Source: CAVPGH01 sp046726955 (GTDB taxonomy: Bacteria; Acidobacteriota; Vicinamibacteria; Fen-336). From it: a stretch of DNA of 6,056 nt. Location of the stretch: contig JBKPBQ010000011.1 of assembly GCA_046726955.1 (NCBI GenBank), positions 1 to 6,056 of the forward strand. The letters are read 5' to 3'. Shown piece by piece: positions 1 to 6,056 of the stretch. The notes beneath the pieces are model-generated. The model had not been told where the DNA came from and made no database searches. It saw only the letters and a program-made list of their open reading frames with translations. The stretch's first letter is position 1. The number at the start of each line of letters is the position of its first letter. The translations under genes and the position numbers were made by a program.

Positions 1-647
1 GCCGTGCCGTCGAGGAAGCGCAACGAGAACGAGTCTTCCTCGACGCGGAGGGTCTCGAAGCCCGCCGCGGCCAGGAGATCGCGCACCTCCGCGAGCGGCC
101 GGCGCTTCGCGTGGATGTGGCGGCGCAGCGCGTCGAGCGACGGCTCGAGGCCGCACTCCGTGAGAACGGCCTCGTAGACGTCGTAGAACGCGCGCATCGT
201 CTCCGGCAGGTTCTGCGTGAGGACGAGCTGGGCTCCCCGCTTCGCCACGCGTCGGCACTCCGCGAGGGCCTGCGCGACGTCCTCCACGTTGTTCAGCCCG
301 TTGTTGGACACGACGAGGTCGACACTCGCGGTGCGCAGGGGAAGCCGCTCGGCGACCGCGCGCAGCAGCAGGACGTTCCGAACGTCGTACGTCCGAGACT
401 TCGCGCGGGCTCGGGCGATCCCGGCCGCCCAGGGATCGACGCCGTAGAGGCGAGCGGACGAGCCGAGGCGTCGCGCGAGCTCGAGGAGGGGGAAGCCCGT
501 CCCGAAGCCGACGTCGAGCACGGTCATCACCGGCGTCAGCCGGACCGTCTCGAGCAGGCGCAGCCCGAAGGGGGCCGACCACAGCGGCAGCTCGTCGAAG
601 GCGGAGACGACGGCGGGATCCGCGAGGTCGGGAGCGGGGACGCTCAT
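1..647 (-). CDS. Class I SAM-dependent methyltransferase, C-terminus cut by window edge
   Basis: This gene reads leftward from an ATG at 647-645 and stays open to base 1, so 215 residues are visible and the C-terminus lies outside the window. The fold signature is clear. Glycine-rich motif I, VLDVGFGTGFPLLELA, is at residues 43-58. GVDPW at 69-73 supplies the acidic residue at the end of strand 2 that normally contacts the ribose of S-adenosylmethionine. AVAERLPL at 97-104 and LVVSNNGLNN at 111-120 match the later cofactor-site strands. The N-terminus, with AFDELPLWSAPFG at 17-29, resembles a group of uncharacterised bacterial methyltransferases. A Rossmann-fold, cytoplasmic, small-molecule or protein methyltransferase is well supported, but the substrate cannot be told. 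The start gives a natural N-terminus with motif I at the usual distance. No Shine-Dalgarno sequence precedes it. It is divergent from the hydrolase gene, with only about 29 bp between starts. Confidence 0.9.
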   Translation of the reverse strand, partial: MSVPAPDLADPAVVSAFDELPLWSAPFGLRLLETVRLTPVMTVLDVGFGTGFPLLELARRLGSSARLYGVDPWAAGIARARAKSRTYDVRNVLLLRAVAERLPLRTASVDLVVSNNGLNNVEDVAQALAECRRVAKRGAQLVLTQNLPETMRAFYDVYEAVLTECGLEPSLDALRRHIHAKRRPLAEVRDLLAAAGFETLRVEEDSFSLRFLDGT

Positions 648-658
648 GCGATTTGCCG

Positions 659-664
659 ATTATC
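659..664 (-). promoter_or_regulatory. Possible -10 element for the methyltransferase gene
   Basis: On the minus strand this reads GATAAT, one mismatch from TATAAT, in the only AT-rich patch near the divergent starts. Only 11 nt separate it from the methyltransferase ATG, so transcription from it would give a nearly leaderless mRNA. That would fit the absence of a Shine-Dalgarno sequence. No convincing -35 element is visible. This is a weak inference. Confidence 0.2.
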
Positions 665-676
665 ATGCACCGGCCC

Positions 677-1822
677 ATGCGCTCGCTTGCCCCCTCTGCC
701 TCCCCCGGGGGGCTCGCCGCGCTCGTCCTCGCCGCGCTCGCCGCCACGGCCGCCGTCCTCGTCTGCGCGCCCATACTCACGCGCGGGATGTGGATCGCGC
801 GGCTGGCTCTGCGCGAGACGAGCCTCGGCGTCACGGCGGCGGCGCTGGCGGCGATCGCCCTGTGCCCGCCGGCGGACGGCCGCCGCCGAGTAGTCCTCGC
901 CCTCGCCGCGCCCGCGGCGATCGTCGGCCTCCTGCCCTTCTCCGCGCAGTGGCTCACCCTCCACCGGCTCGGCCTTCCCTTCTCGCTGTGGGAGTACGCG
1001 GTCGGCCCGCGGCGGCCCGCGGTGCGCGAGGAGAAGGACCTGGTGCTCGAAGCCCGCGACCCCCCGCTGCGCGCCGACGTCTACGCGGGGAAGGGGGCGG
1101 CTCCCCGGCCCTTCGTCGTGCTCCTCCACGGCGGGAGCTGGCGGGGGGGCGAGCGGGGCCAGGGCGTTCACGCTTCGCGCGCCCTCGCCGACGCCGGATA
1201 CACCGTCTTCGACGTCGAGTACGGCCTCGCTCCGGCGCATCCCTTTCCCGCGGGAGTGGCGGACGCCAAGTGCGTGCTCGGGCGGTTGCGCGCGCGGGCC
1301 GCGGAGCTCGCCATCGATCCCGGCCGCGCCTTCTTCCTCGGGCGCTCCGCGGGCGGGCAGATCGCGCTCATCGCCGCCTACTCGGCGGGCGACGCGCGGC
1401 TGCCGCCGTCGTGCGATGTCCCTGACGAGCCCGTCCAGGGTGTCGTCGCCCTCTACGCTCCCGCCGACCTCGTCTACGGCCACGCCAACCCGATGCGCCC
1501 GGACGTCATCGGCGGCAACCAGTCGCTCGAGATCTACCTCGGCGGGCCGGCGAAGAGCCGGCGCGAGGCCTATCGCCTCGGGAGCCCGCGCAACTGGGTC
1601 GGCGACAAGCCGCTGCCGCCCACGCTCCTCCTGCACGGCGCGAGCGATCCCATCGTGGAGTGCCTGCACTCGGTGCTCCTCGCTTCCGAGCTCGTGGCCG
1701 CGAGCCAGAGGGTGCAGCAGGTGTGCGTGCCCTTCGGCGACCACGGGTTCGACATGCGTCCGGGGGGAGTGGGCGATCAGCTCGCGCGGGGGGCGATCCT
1801 GCAGTTCCTGGGCGGAGCCTGA
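677..1822 (+). CDS. Membrane-anchored alpha/beta hydrolase (esterase/lipase-like)
   Basis: The product is 381 residues long from ATG 677. Alternative starts are ATG 665 (385 aa) and TTG 653 (389 aa). None has a clear ribosome-binding site, and 677 is chosen because it directly precedes a basic, then hydrophobic, N-terminus. The first 90 residues hold about three hydrophobic segments (roughly 12-32, 44-62 and 72-88), which should anchor the enzyme in the inner membrane. The catalytic domain follows. It has the oxyanion-hole motif HGGSW (His151), a nucleophile elbow GRSAGG (Ser224), the likely acid Asp324 in HGASDPIV and His356 in GDHGFD. This order and spacing fit the BD-FAE/hormone-sensitive-lipase-like branch of carboxylic-ester hydrolases, where the elbow is more often GDSAGG; here the variable residue is Arg. 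The natural substrate is unknown. The gene ends 15 bp before the convergent rhomboid gene. The active-site assignment is by motif only. Confidence 0.87.
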   Translation: MRSLAPSASPGGLAALVLAALAATAAVLVCAPILTRGMWIARLALRETSLGVTAAALAAIALCPPADGRRRVVLALAAPAAIVGLLPFSAQWLTLHRLGLPFSLWEYAVGPRRPAVREEKDLVLEARDPPLRADVYAGKGAAPRPFVVLLHGGSWRGGERGQGVHASRALADAGYTVFDVEYGLAPAHPFPAGVADAKCVLGRLRARAAELAIDPGRAFFLGRSAGGQIALIAAYSAGDARLPPSCDVPDEPVQGVVALYAPADLVYGHANPMRPDVIGGNQSLEIYLGGPAKSRREAYRLGSPRNWVGDKPLPPTLLLHGASDPIVECLHSVLLASELVAASQRVQQVCVPFGDHGFDMRPGGVGDQLARGAILQFLGGA

Positions 1823-1837
1823 AGCGTGCCCGCGGGC

Positions 1838-3022
1838 CTACCAGGGGTGCGGGCGGTGGAGCTGCCCCACGTTGCGCACCTGGAGGCCGTCGATGCGGCG
1901 CAGCGCGCTCCTGACCTCCTCGGCGGTCGCGGGGCCCGGATCGAGCTCGAGGGCCGTGAGCAGGTACTGGTAGGCGGCCGCGGGATCGCGGCGGTCCTCG
2001 AGGAGGATCATGCCGGCGAGGGCGTAGGCCTCGGCGAGACCCGGCCCTTCGTGGACGTCGCGCACGGTCCGGCGCAGGACCACGAGCGCGTCGTTGGAGC
2101 GGCCCTGCCGGCGCAGCCACGTGGCGAGCTCCACGGCTTCCTCGGCGGAGAGCGCGCCCCGCGCTTCGGCCGGCGAGAGCGCCAGGTAGATGTCGGCGGC
2201 GTGGCGGAGCTGGCCCTGGCGAATCGCCTCGTGCAGCCCGTCCGGCTCCGGCTCCGGCGGCGGGGGGACGACACCCTCCCGGCGCTGGACGCGCTGGTTG
2301 TGGACCCAGGCCACGGCGAGACCGGCCAGGAACCCGCCGATGTGGGCGCCGTGAGCGACACCGCCCTCGCCGCGCGCGAGGAGGTAGGGCAGCAGGTTGT
2401 CCAGGAAGAGGTAGACGCCGAGCACGAGCCGCGCCGGCACCTCGAACACCTGCATGATGAAAGGAGGAAAGAGGAACAGCAGGCGCACGATGTTCCGCGG
2501 GAACCACACGAAGTAGAAGCCCAGGATGCCGGAGATCGCCCCCGAGGCTCCCACGAGCGGGACCGGGGACGTGGGAGAGAAGAACGAGTGGAAGAGCGTC
2601 GCCACCGCTCCCGTCGCGAGGTACCAGAAGAGGTAGCGCAGCGAGCCGACGTGCTTCTCCACGTTGTCCCCGTAGATCCAGAGGAAGAGCATGTTCCCGG
2701 CGAGGTGGAGGAAGCCGCCGTGGAGGAACATGCAGAAGAACAGGTCGCCGACCGAAGGCTGGACGGGGCGGTAGCCGTGCTCGAACACGAAGAGGTCGTA
2801 GGCGGAGGTCTGCTCGAGGAGCTCGGCGGGCGACACCTGGCCCCGCGTGGCGTAGGTCATCACCTGCACGTACTCTCTGAGCTCGGGATCGCGCGGGTCG
2901 GGCCGGCGCACGCTCAGGGGGATCGAGACGAAGACGTAGAGGAGGACGTTGACGGCGATGATCGCGTAGGTGACGGGGGCGGCGCCGCGGCCGTTGGGGG
3001 CATCGCCGATCGGGATGACCAT
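1838..3022 (-). CDS. Rhomboid family intramembrane serine protease with TPR-like C-terminal domain
   Basis: The product has 394 residues from the ATG at 3022-3020. Rhomboids cleave transmembrane segments of substrate proteins inside the membrane. About six membrane helices are visible, near residues 17-35, 92-117, 127-147, 158-175, 180-212 and 222-241. HGGFLHLAGN (101-110) reproduces the spacing of the GlpG residues His145, His150 and Asn154. GASG carries the nucleophile Ser160, and GAHIGG carries the catalytic His227. All catalytic features are therefore intact. The loop between helices 1 and 2 is long (about 36-91), charged and probably extracytoplasmic. After a proline-rich linker (253-260) comes a helical domain at about 262-375 with TPR-like repeats, which would be cytoplasmic and could bind a partner. 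ATG 3022 is preferred over an in-frame ATG at 3139 because AGAAGG sits 6 nt upstream and the rhomboid N-terminus begins there. The substrate is unknown. Confidence 0.93.
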   Translation of the reverse strand: MVIPIGDAPNGRGAAPVTYAIIAVNVLLYVFVSIPLSVRRPDPRDPELREYVQVMTYATRGQVSPAELLEQTSAYDLFVFEHGYRPVQPSVGDLFFCMFLHGGFLHLAGNMLFLWIYGDNVEKHVGSLRYLFWYLATGAVATLFHSFFSPTSPVPLVGASGAISGILGFYFVWFPRNIVRLLFLFPPFIMQVFEVPARLVLGVYLFLDNLLPYLLARGEGGVAHGAHIGGFLAGLAVAWVHNQRVQRREGVVPPPPEPEPDGLHEAIRQGQLRHAADIYLALSPAEARGALSAEEAVELATWLRRQGRSNDALVVLRRTVRDVHEGPGLAEAYALAGMILLEDRRDPAAAYQYLLTALELDPGPATAEEVRSALRRIDGLQVRNVGQLHRPHPW

Positions 3023-3028
3023 GGGATC

Positions 3029-3034
3029 CCTTCT
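3029..3034 (-). promoter_or_regulatory. Ribosome-binding site of the rhomboid gene
   Basis: The minus strand reads AGAAGG, with 6 nt before the ATG at 3022. This decides the start against the longer in-frame option at 3139, which would overlap the divergent gene by 68 bp. Confidence 0.6.
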
Positions 3035-3045
3035 GCGGGGAGACC

Positions 3046-3051
3046 ATTCTA
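3046..3051 (-). promoter_or_regulatory. Possible -10 element for the rhomboid gene
   Basis: The minus strand reads TAGAAT, one mismatch from the sigma-70 consensus, in the 49-bp divergent gap. A start about 7 nt downstream would leave a short leader that still includes the AGAAGG ribosome-binding site. No good -35 hexamer is found 16-18 nt upstream, so this is tentative. Confidence 0.25.
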
Positions 3052-3056
3052 GCAAC

Positions 3057-3061
3057 GGAGG
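3057..3061 (+). promoter_or_regulatory. Ribosome-binding site of the 3072 membrane-protein gene
   Basis: GGAGG lies 10 nt before ATG 3072, followed by a further purine run (AAGGGGG). It supports 3072 as the start rather than the longer open frame beginning at 2970, which would run through the divergent rhomboid start. Confidence 0.6.
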
Positions 3062-3071
3062 AAGGGGGCCG

Positions 3072-3701
3072 ATGTTCCTCGGACACTTCGCCGCCTCGCT
3101 CGCGGCCAGCCGGGCCGAGCCGCGGCTGTGCCTCGGCACCGCGTTCCTGGGCGGTCAGCTGCCGGACGCGATCTGGCCGTACCTGCTGCTCGCGGGAGTC
3201 GAGCGCGTGGCCATCGCTCCCGGCGACACGGCGGTGACGCCGCTGCGGTTCGAGAGCTATCCGTGGTCGCACAGCCTCCTGATGGTCGCGGTGTGGGCGC
3301 TCGTCGCCGCGCTCGTTTACCGCGGGCGGGGCGGAACACCGCGCGCCGCCCTTCTCCTCGGCGCGCTCGTCGTGAGCCACTGGCTCCTCGACGCGGCGAG
3401 CCATCGTCCCGACGTTCCGGTCCTCCCCAGGGGCGGGCCGCTCGTCGGCCTGGGACTGTGGAACTCGCGCCCCCTGACGCTTGTGGTCGAGCTCGGGCTG
3501 TTCGCGGCCGGGGTCTGGCTCTACGCGCGGGGCCGCCGGATGAGTCGCGGCTTCTGGGTGCTCGTGGCCGTCCTCGTCGTCGTCTACTTCGCGAACGTCT
3601 TCGGACCGCCTCCTCCTGGCGTCACGGCCATCGCTGTCCCGATGGTGGTGGTCGTGCCCCTCCTCTGGTGGTGGGGGAACAAGGTGGCCGCGGTCGCGTG
3701 A
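3072..3701 (+). CDS. Polytopic membrane protein, His/Asp-rich, resembling 'metal-dependent hydrolase' (DUF457/YdjM-like) proteins
   Basis: The product is a 209-residue integral membrane protein with about five hydrophobic segments (roughly 66-84, 91-108, 134-152, 160-178 and 183-201), plus a weaker one near 22-43. It opens with MFLGHFAASLAA. Polar residues lie within or next to these helices: His5, Asp32 in LPDAIW, His67 in YPWSHS, His103 and Asp107 in SHWLLD, then His111 and Asp114 in SHRPD. Such a His/Asp pattern, with HS and HxxxD motifs, is typical of the bacterial membrane proteins annotated as putative metal-dependent hydrolases (YdjM/DUF457 group). It could form a metal site at the membrane face, though enzymatic activity for this group is not something I can confirm. 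The start is set by GGAGG upstream. The stop codon overlaps the GTG start of the next gene, which indicates co-transcription and likely translational coupling. The family assignment is by pattern and is moderately sure. Confidence 0.8.
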   Translation: MFLGHFAASLAASRAEPRLCLGTAFLGGQLPDAIWPYLLLAGVERVAIAPGDTAVTPLRFESYPWSHSLLMVAVWALVAALVYRGRGGTPRAALLLGALVVSHWLLDAASHRPDVPVLPRGGPLVGLGLWNSRPLTLVVELGLFAAGVWLYARGRRMSRGFWVLVAVLVVVYFANVFGPPPPGVTAIAVPMVVVVPLLWWWGNKVAAVA

Positions 3702-5959
3702 GCCCGCGCGGCCCGCAGGGGCTCGCCCTCGCGGTCGGCTTCTTCCTCGTCGGGGGAGGGGCGCGGCCGCTGCGCGCGGCCGAGCCCGCGGTCCCTCCGA
3801 TCGTGCTGCCGAGCACGTCGCAGCCCGTCACCATCGACGGTGACCTCAGCGAGCCCGCCTGGCGGGACGCGGCGGCGATCACGAGGTTCTGGGACATCAC
3901 GTTCGGGGACAACCGCGCGCCCCTCGTGGAGACGCGGGCCTTCGTGATGTACGACGCGAAGGCGCTCTACGTGGCGGTCGTGTGCGACGACCCCGAGCCC
4001 GCCAAGATCCGCGCCCCCTACGTGGACCGCGACGCCGTCTTCGCCGCCCAGGACAACGTGGCCGTCTTCGTGGACACGCGGAACGACCGCCAGGCCGCGT
4101 TCGAGTTCCGCGTCAACCCCCGGGGGATCCAGGGCGACGCCATCTATCACGACGCGAGCCAGGAGGAGGACTTCACCCCGGACTTCTACTACGACACGGC
4201 CGCGCGCATCACCGACCGCGGATGGCAGGTCGAGATGCGCATCCCGTTCTCCACGCTGCGCTACCCTCGCGCCGATCCCCAGAGCTGGGGCATCCGCATC
4301 TGGAGGAACTACCCGCGCGGCTTCCGCCACGGCTTCTTCAGCAGCCCCTTTCCCGCGGGCTCGAACTGCTTCATCTGCCACCTCCACGAGCTCAGCGGGA
4401 TCACCGGGCTGCCCTCGTCGCAGCACTTCGTGGTCGCGCCGTACGTCAGCGGGCAGAGCGTCGCCGAGGCCCCCGAGCCGGGGGCTCCGCTGGGAGCGGC
4501 CGACGAGAAGGTCGAGGGAGGAGTGGACGTGAAGTGGACGCCCGGGGCCGCCACCGCCCTCGACGCCACGATCAACCCCGACTTCTCGCAGATCGAAGCC
4601 GACGTCGCCCAGATCGCCGTCAACAGCCGGTTCGCCCTCTTCTATCCGGAGAAGCGGCCCTTCTTCCTGGAGGGCGTCGACCTCCTGAAGACGCCGATCC
4701 AGGCGGTCTACACGCGCACGATCACGTCACCCCGCTGGGGCGGCCGCGTGACGGGCAAGGTCGGGAGGACGTCGTACACGCTGCTCACGGCGCAGGACCG
4801 GGGTGGAGGGAGCGTCGTCATCCCCGGGCCCACCGAGTCGAGCCTCGCCCCCCAGGACTACGGCTCGTTGGTGGGCGTGGGCCGTGTGCGTCAGGATTTC
4901 GGGGCGTCGTTCGTGGGTCTGCTCTACACGGGGCGGGTCATCGATTCCGAGGACGGCGGCGGGTACAACCACGTCTTCGGTCCCGACCTCCAGTGGCGGC
5001 CCAACGACCGTGACAAGGTCTCGGGCCAGTTCCTCCTGAGCCGGACGGAGACTCCGGACCGTCCCGACCTCTTGCCGGAATGGGACGGCCGCCAGCTCTC
5101 TTCGCGCGCCCTCGTCGCGAGCTGGCTTCGGCAGACGCGGACCGTGGACACGCTCGTGCGCTACCGTGACTTCGGCGATTTCTTCCGGGCCGACGAAGGG
5201 TTCGTCCCCCAGGTCGGCTACCGCGACGGCTTCCTGGACGCGGGCTACACGTTCTACCGCGACGACTTCTTCACCAACCTCCGTCCCTACGTGGTGGCCG
5301 AGTACGCGCAGGACCGCGAGCACCGGGAGATCCACGAGAGGGTGGAGCCTGGGATCGTCTTCCAGGGCCGGAAGAACCTCCAGGGCTTCGCCGGCCTCGC
5401 CATGGAGAAGCTGAGCACGAACGGCGTCCTCCTCCCGGTGACGCGCGCGTCCTTCCGGGTGCAGATCGACCCCGGCCGGCTCTTTCCCCAGGTCTCGCTG
5501 TCGGGGTTCGCGGGGGAGGACGTCGACGTCGTGGGGACGCGAGTGGGAACGGGGGCGGACCTGCTGCTCGGCCTCACGCTGCGTCCCAGCGACCACCTCA
5601 CGCTCGACGCGGTGAGCCAGCTGTCGTGGCTGAACGTGGACGACCCGGCGCTCGGATCGGGCCGGCTCTTCACCGCCCAGGTCGAGCGCCTCAAGGCCAC
5701 CTACAACTTCACCTCACGGCTCTTCGTCCGTCTCATCGGCCAGTACATCGAGACGCGCCGCGACACCTCGCTCTACCCCTCGCCGGTCGTGGCGCGGGAG
5801 GCGAGCTTCTCCGGATCCGCCCTGCTGAGCTACCGGATCAACTGGCAGACCGCGTTCTTCCTGGGCTACGGCGACGACCGCGAGCGGCCGGAGACGGGAG
5901 GGCTCTCTCCCACGAGCCGCCAGTTCTTCGTGAAGCTGTCCTACGCCTTCCAGCGCTAG
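3698..5959 (+). CDS. Secreted CBM9-like / DUF5916 outer-membrane beta-barrel protein with a CxxCH motif
   Basis: The product has 753 residues from GTG 3698, which overlaps the preceding stop by 4 bp. A signal peptide is visible: a short charged start, a hydrophobic core LALAVGFFLVGG at about 9-20 and a likely cleavage site near LRAAEP (25-30). Residues about 43-205 form a CBM9-like beta-sandwich, starting VTIDGDLSEPAW and including DNVAVFVDTRND and MRIPFSTLRYP. The hallmark of DUF5916 follows, with NPDFSQIEADVAQ at 293-305 and FYPEKRPFFLEGVDLL at 315-330. The remainder is alternating beta-strand sequence ending LSYAFQR, consistent with an outer-membrane barrel. Sugar binding or polymer uptake is the usual guess for this architecture, but the function is not established. 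The only cysteines after the signal region are Cys96 and the pair in NCFICH (Cys224, Cys227, His228), a heme-c-type CxxCH motif between the two domains. Translation is probably coupled to the upstream membrane protein. Confidence 0.9.
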   Translation: MSPRGPQGLALAVGFFLVGGGARPLRAAEPAVPPIVLPSTSQPVTIDGDLSEPAWRDAAAITRFWDITFGDNRAPLVETRAFVMYDAKALYVAVVCDDPEPAKIRAPYVDRDAVFAAQDNVAVFVDTRNDRQAAFEFRVNPRGIQGDAIYHDASQEEDFTPDFYYDTAARITDRGWQVEMRIPFSTLRYPRADPQSWGIRIWRNYPRGFRHGFFSSPFPAGSNCFICHLHELSGITGLPSSQHFVVAPYVSGQSVAEAPEPGAPLGAADEKVEGGVDVKWTPGAATALDATINPDFSQIEADVAQIAVNSRFALFYPEKRPFFLEGVDLLKTPIQAVYTRTITSPRWGGRVTGKVGRTSYTLLTAQDRGGGSVVIPGPTESSLAPQDYGSLVGVGRVRQDFGASFVGLLYTGRVIDSEDGGGYNHVFGPDLQWRPNDRDKVSGQFLLSRTETPDRPDLLPEWDGRQLSSRALVASWLRQTRTVDTLVRYRDFGDFFRADEGFVPQVGYRDGFLDAGYTFYRDDFFTNLRPYVVAEYAQDREHREIHERVEPGIVFQGRKNLQGFAGLAMEKLSTNGVLLPVTRASFRVQIDPGRLFPQVSLSGFAGEDVDVVGTRVGTGADLLLGLTLRPSDHLTLDAVSQLSWLNVDDPALGSGRLFTAQVERLKATYNFTSRLFVRLIGQYIETRRDTSLYPSPVVAREASFSGSALLSYRINWQTAFFLGYGDDRERPETGGLSPTSRQFFVKLSYAFQR

Positions 5960-5961
5960 CT

Positions 5962-6041
5962 GCAGGGTGCCGAAAAAGCAGCCTTCGACAGCCGCGCGCG
6001 CGTTGCCGCGCGCCGCGTGAGGACACTTTTCGGCACCCTGC
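5962..6041. repeat. Perfect 15-bp inverted repeat enclosing a GC-rich hairpin
   Basis: The left arm 5962-5976 (GCAGGGTGCCGAAAA) and the right arm 6027-6041 are exact reverse complements, separated by 50 nt. Inside, 5996-6002 (GCGCGCG) pairs with 6007-6013 around a TTGC loop, so the whole unit can fold as a nested stem. It begins 2 bp after the stop of the beta-barrel gene. It lacks the T-run directly after a GC stem that marks an ordinary intrinsic terminator, although the arms themselves end in AAAA and TTTT facing inward. It could be a transcription-ending or mRNA-stabilising structure, a REP-like palindrome, or a small non-autonomous element with terminal inverted repeats. The repeat is seen directly; its role is inference. 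Confidence 0.75.
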
Positions 6042-6056
6042 CGCCTAATGCTTGAC

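Noticed and set aside
644..1744. A 366-codon minus-strand open frame opposite the hydrolase
   Set aside because: It has no recognisable motifs and low-complexity charged composition, and the plus strand has a full catalytic set for an alpha/beta hydrolase.
1828..1837. GCCCGCGGGC palindrome in the convergent gap, as a terminator
   Set aside because: It is a perfect 10-bp palindrome but has no loop and no T-run, so it cannot be called an intrinsic terminator; short GC palindromes are expected in this composition.
1826..3052. A 408-codon plus-strand open frame opposite the rhomboid gene
   Set aside because: Its translation is very rich in Glu, Arg, His, Val and Gly with no domain, as expected for a shadow frame in high-GC DNA, while the minus strand carries an intact rhomboid protease.
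1506..3404. A 632-codon minus-strand open frame spanning three genes
   Set aside because: Its translation is dominated by Arg, Pro, Ala and Gly and it crosses gene boundaries, so it is a GC-driven artefact.
3128..3697. A 190-codon upstream extension of the DUF5916 frame
   Set aside because: The extension is Arg/Pro-rich, overlaps the membrane-protein gene out of frame, and would bury a clear signal peptide that begins at GTG 3698.
6051..6056. CTTGAC at the right edge as a -35 promoter box
   Set aside because: It matches five bases of TTGACA, but the window ends before a -10 could be seen, so it cannot be supported.
1..6056. CRISPR array, tRNA or rRNA genes, integrase, toxin-antitoxin or defence genes
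   Set aside because: Looked for by eye on both strands; no regularly spaced repeats, RNA gene signatures or such protein motifs were found.

Overview
This 6 kb window is very GC-rich and densely coded, with five protein genes, one of them cut by the left edge. The gene families, namely a CBM9-like/DUF5916 outer-membrane protein, a rhomboid protease with a TPR-like tail and a 'metal-dependent hydrolase'-type membrane protein, together with the base composition, suggest a Gram-negative bacterium. Acidobacteriota or a similar soil or sediment lineage would fit. That taxonomic guess is inference, because there is no rRNA or other marker gene here.

Layout: (1) 1-647, minus strand, the N-terminal 215 residues of a class I SAM-dependent methyltransferase. 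(2) 677-1822, plus strand, a membrane-anchored alpha/beta hydrolase, divergent from (1) across about 29 bp. (3) 1838-3022, minus strand, a rhomboid intramembrane serine protease with a soluble TPR-like C-terminus, convergent with (2) across 15 bp. (4) 3072-3701, plus strand, a polytopic membrane protein rich in conserved His and Asp, divergent from (3) across 49 bp. (5) 3698-5959, plus strand, a secreted CBM9-like/DUF5916 beta-barrel protein that overlaps (4) by 4 bp (GTGA), so (4) and (5) are probably one operon. (6) 5960-6056, non-coding, with a perfect 15-bp inverted repeat enclosing a GC-rich hairpin.

Four of the five products are predicted membrane or envelope proteins, but I see no evidence that they form one pathway. 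The changing strands give at least three transcription units. I do not see a defence system, a CRISPR array, an identifiable transposase or an RNA gene. The points most worth a second look are a CxxCH motif inside the DUF5916 protein and the large inverted repeat after it.
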